Source: Streptomyces achromogenes
GTDB lineage: Bacteria; Actinomycetota; Actinomycetes; Streptomycetales; Streptomycetaceae
DNA: 64,000 bases
Direction of reading: 5' to 3'
Assembly (NCBI RefSeq): GCF_030816715.1
Contig: NZ_JAUSYH010000001.1
Coordinates: forward strand, 7,812,001-7,876,000
This document shows, one piece after another, positions 62,586 through 64,000 of this stretch (position 1 is the stretch's first letter; each line of letters opens with the position of its first letter). Under the pieces are notes generated by a model. The model ran no database searches and was not told the origin of the DNA. It saw nothing but the letters and a program-made list of their open reading frames with translations. Made by a program: the position numbers and the translations under genes.

Positions 62586-62801
62586 TCAGTCCGACTCGTC
62601 CAGACGGAAGCCGACCTTCAGGCCCACCTGCCAGTGGGCGATGTCGCCGTCCTCGATCTGGCCGCGCACCTGGGTCACCTCGAACCAGTCCAGGTTGCGC
62701 AGCGTCTGCGAGGCGCGGGCGAGCCCGTTGCGGACGGCCTGGTCGACGCCGTCCGGCGACGTGCCGACGATCTCCGTGACCCGGTAGGTGTGGTTCGACA
62801 T
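62586..62801 (-). CDS. Dodecin (flavin-storage protein)
   Basis: The 71-residue protein (MSNHTYRVTEIVGTSPDGVD) has the dodecin strand-helix-strand pattern with the flavin-stacking Trp in RNLDWFEV and the conserved GQIEDGDIAHWQVGLKVGF. Dodecins form hollow 12-mers that bind flavin or FMN in the cytoplasm. GAGGAG precedes the ATG. Confidence 0.93.
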   Translation of the reverse strand: MSNHTYRVTEIVGTSPDGVDQAVRNGLARASQTLRNLDWFEVTQVRGQIEDGDIAHWQVGLKVGFRLDESD

Positions 62802-62923
62802 CGGGGCTGCTCCTCTCGACCGTGACGGCATCGTCACGTGTGTCACGCGTCACTCCACCGTGCCCCAAGCTGCGGCGGAGCGCGAGACGTCGAGGCGGAC
62901 GAGCGGGTTCCGGGCGCATCCCC

Positions 62924-62953
62924 TTGACCCGCCGCATTGGTCCATACCAAAAT
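62924..62953 (+). promoter_or_regulatory. Promoter with DasR/GntR-like operator before sugar-binding gene
   Basis: TTGACC (62924-62929), 18 nt, CAAAAT (62948-62953) form a promoter. Inside the spacer lies ATTGGTCCATACCAAA (62936-62951), a palindrome close to the DasR dre consensus ANTGGTCTAGACCANT (three mismatches at specified positions). This position would block polymerase. Confidence 0.6.
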
Positions 62954-63031
62954 CCGGGACACCCGTTCGAGCGCCGCGCTCGTCCCCCATGTCGGGCCCC
63001 CGCCCTGTCCGCCAGACAGAACAGGACCCCC

Positions 63032-64000
63032 GTGCGACGTCGCCTCCTCGCCCTCCTCTGCGTGTCCGCCGCCCTTCTGACCTCCTGTGGGGTACTGCCC
63101 GGGACGGGGGGACCCGACCGGAGCACGGTCACGGTCTGGCTGATGAAGGACAGCGCCTCGCAGGAGTTCCTGGACCGGTTCACCGCGGACTTCGAACGCG
63201 GTCACCCCGACCTCGACCTCGACATCCGCGTCCAGGAGTGGACCGGCGTCGGCGACAAGGTGGAGGCCGCTCTGGAGTCCGAGTCCGACGACGGGAACGG
63301 GCCGGACGTCATCGAGGTGGGCAACACCCAGGTCCCGCGGTACGTCGTCGGGCGCGGGCTGCTCGACCTGACACTGGAGTCGGCGGCGAAGTGGGGGAGG
63401 GACGACTGGCTGCCCGGTCTCGCCGAACCCGGACAGCAGCGCTTCCACCAGTACGGCATCCCCTGGTACGCCGCCAACCGGGTGGTGATCTACCGCAAGG
63501 ACCTCTTCGAGCAGGCCGGCGTCACCGCCCTGCCCCGCACCCGCGCCGAGTGGCTCGCCGCCACCGGGAAGCTGAACGCGGCCGGCCGGCAGGGCATCTA
63601 CCTCGCCGGTCAGGACTGGTACACACTCTCCGGGTTCATCTGGGACGAGGGCGGCGACCTCGCAACCGAGGACGGCGGGCGCTGGCAGGGCGCCCTCGAC
63701 ACGAAGGCCGCCCTGCGCGGCATGGACTTCTACCGGCGCCTCCAGTCGCTCGGCCGGGGCCCGGTCGGCGCCGACGAGGAACATCCGCCCCAGGCGGGGG
63801 TGTTCGCCGCGGGCCGGGTGGCGCAGATCGTCGCCGTGCCCGGACTGGCCCGCGCCGTGCTGGAGCAGAACCCCGCCCTGGAGGGCGAGTTGGGCTTCTT
63901 CCCGGTGCCCGGCAAGAGCGCGGACCGGCCCGGCGCCGTCTTCACCGGCGGATCCGATCTCGTCGTCCCCCGCAACACCGACGTCCGCGAGGGCGCCGTC
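63032..64000 (+). CDS. Extracellular sugar-binding lipoprotein, cut by right edge
   Basis: 323 codons are visible without a stop. The protein starts with a lipoprotein signal (MRRRLLALLC, lipobox LTSC with Cys19) and shows a family 1 solute-binding protein: TVTVWLMKDSASQEFLDRF, DVIEVGNTQVPRYVVGRGLL, IPWYAANRVVIYRKDLFEQ and LSGFIWDEGGDLA. It should bind a sugar outside the membrane for an ABC importer whose permeases are expected just beyond the window. GTG start, AGGA upstream. The DasR-like promoter site suggests GlcNAc or chitooligosaccharide control. Confidence 0.88.
   Translation, partial: MRRRLLALLCVSAALLTSCGVLPGTGGPDRSTVTVWLMKDSASQEFLDRFTADFERGHPDLDLDIRVQEWTGVGDKVEAALESESDDGNGPDVIEVGNTQVPRYVVGRGLLDLTLESAAKWGRDDWLPGLAEPGQQRFHQYGIPWYAANRVVIYRKDLFEQAGVTALPRTRAEWLAATGKLNAAGRQGIYLAGQDWYTLSGFIWDEGGDLATEDGGRWQGALDTKAALRGMDFYRRLQSLGRGPVGADEEHPPQAGVFAAGRVAQIVAVPGLARAVLEQNPALEGELGFFPVPGKSADRPGAVFTGGSDLVVPRNTDVREGAV

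Overview
This window is high-GC actinobacterial chromosome, almost certainly Streptomyces. The evidence is extreme third-position GC, many GTG/TTG starts with purine-rich ribosome binding sites, a GT4 actinobacterial glycogen synthase, the MprF-LysRS fusion LysX, and DUF574 methyltransferase, wax ester synthase/DGAT and SpoIIE phosphatase families typical of the genus. From memory, the gene order rmdA - DUF574 methyltransferase - SCO0930-type lipoprotein on one side and sdhCAB - olsB/olsA on the other matches the SCO0920-SCO0930 region of S. coelicolor, and the DGAT, Rpf/M23 and gnd genes match the SCO0958-SCO0975 region. This could not be checked by alignment. No rRNA, tRNA, CRISPR array or prophage was found.

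Layout. 0-7.6 kb (minus strand): a TetR regulator, a class I aminotransferase and a sugar ABC uptake operon (binding lipoprotein, two permeases, HSL-type esterase, sugar phosphate isomerase running off the left edge). 7.7-9.6 kb: a small accessory patch with an IS3-type transposase remnant, an orphan Imm21 immunity protein and a frameshifted gene. 9.7-18.9 kb: panD, a GNAT protein, a proline-rich protein, gnd, an Rpf/LysM/M23 wall hydrolase, a DMT exporter, a FhuF-like protein, and the glycogen genes glgA(glgM) and glgC. 19-28.7 kb: wax ester synthase/DGAT, a zinc-ribbon SDR, an SDR, a 57-residue orphan peptide, an amidase, an L-fucose-type dehydrogenase/lactonase operon and a lipase maturation factor homologue. 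28.8-37 kb: a PAS-GAF-SpoIIE-HATPase phosphatase, an Fpg/Nei glycosylase, a caspase-like protease paired with an EACC1 protein, and an ECF sigma/zinc anti-sigma cluster. 37-48.5 kb: CapA-like lipoprotein, Usp, LysX, polysaccharide deacetylase, class F sortase with two secreted membrane-anchored proteins, a DUF4239 protein, a proline-rich surface protein and an SCO0930-type lipoprotein. 48.8-64 kb: methyltransferase plus rmdA (cyclic di-GMP), LysR plus sdhCAB, olsB/olsA, an extended SDR, an LLM flavin oxidoreductase, a Zur-type zinc-starvation pair (CobW chaperone and cysteine-less bL32), a HAD phosphatase, dodecin, and a second sugar-binding lipoprotein cut by the right edge.

Themes. Carbon uptake and storage (two sugar transport loci, glycogen, triacylglycerol), envelope remodelling (LysX, ornithine lipid genes, sortase, Rpf/M23, deacetylase) and signalling (c-di-GMP, SpoIIE, ECF sigma) dominate. 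Regulatory DNA is unusually readable: a TetR operator pair, a LysR palindrome at sdh, a Zur box, a DasR/GntR-like site inside a promoter, and a perfect palindrome before the caspase module. The most interesting system is the two-gene EACC1-caspase module at 32.4-34.8 kb, a predicted suicide or anti-phage conflict device whose experimental function is, to my knowledge, unknown.
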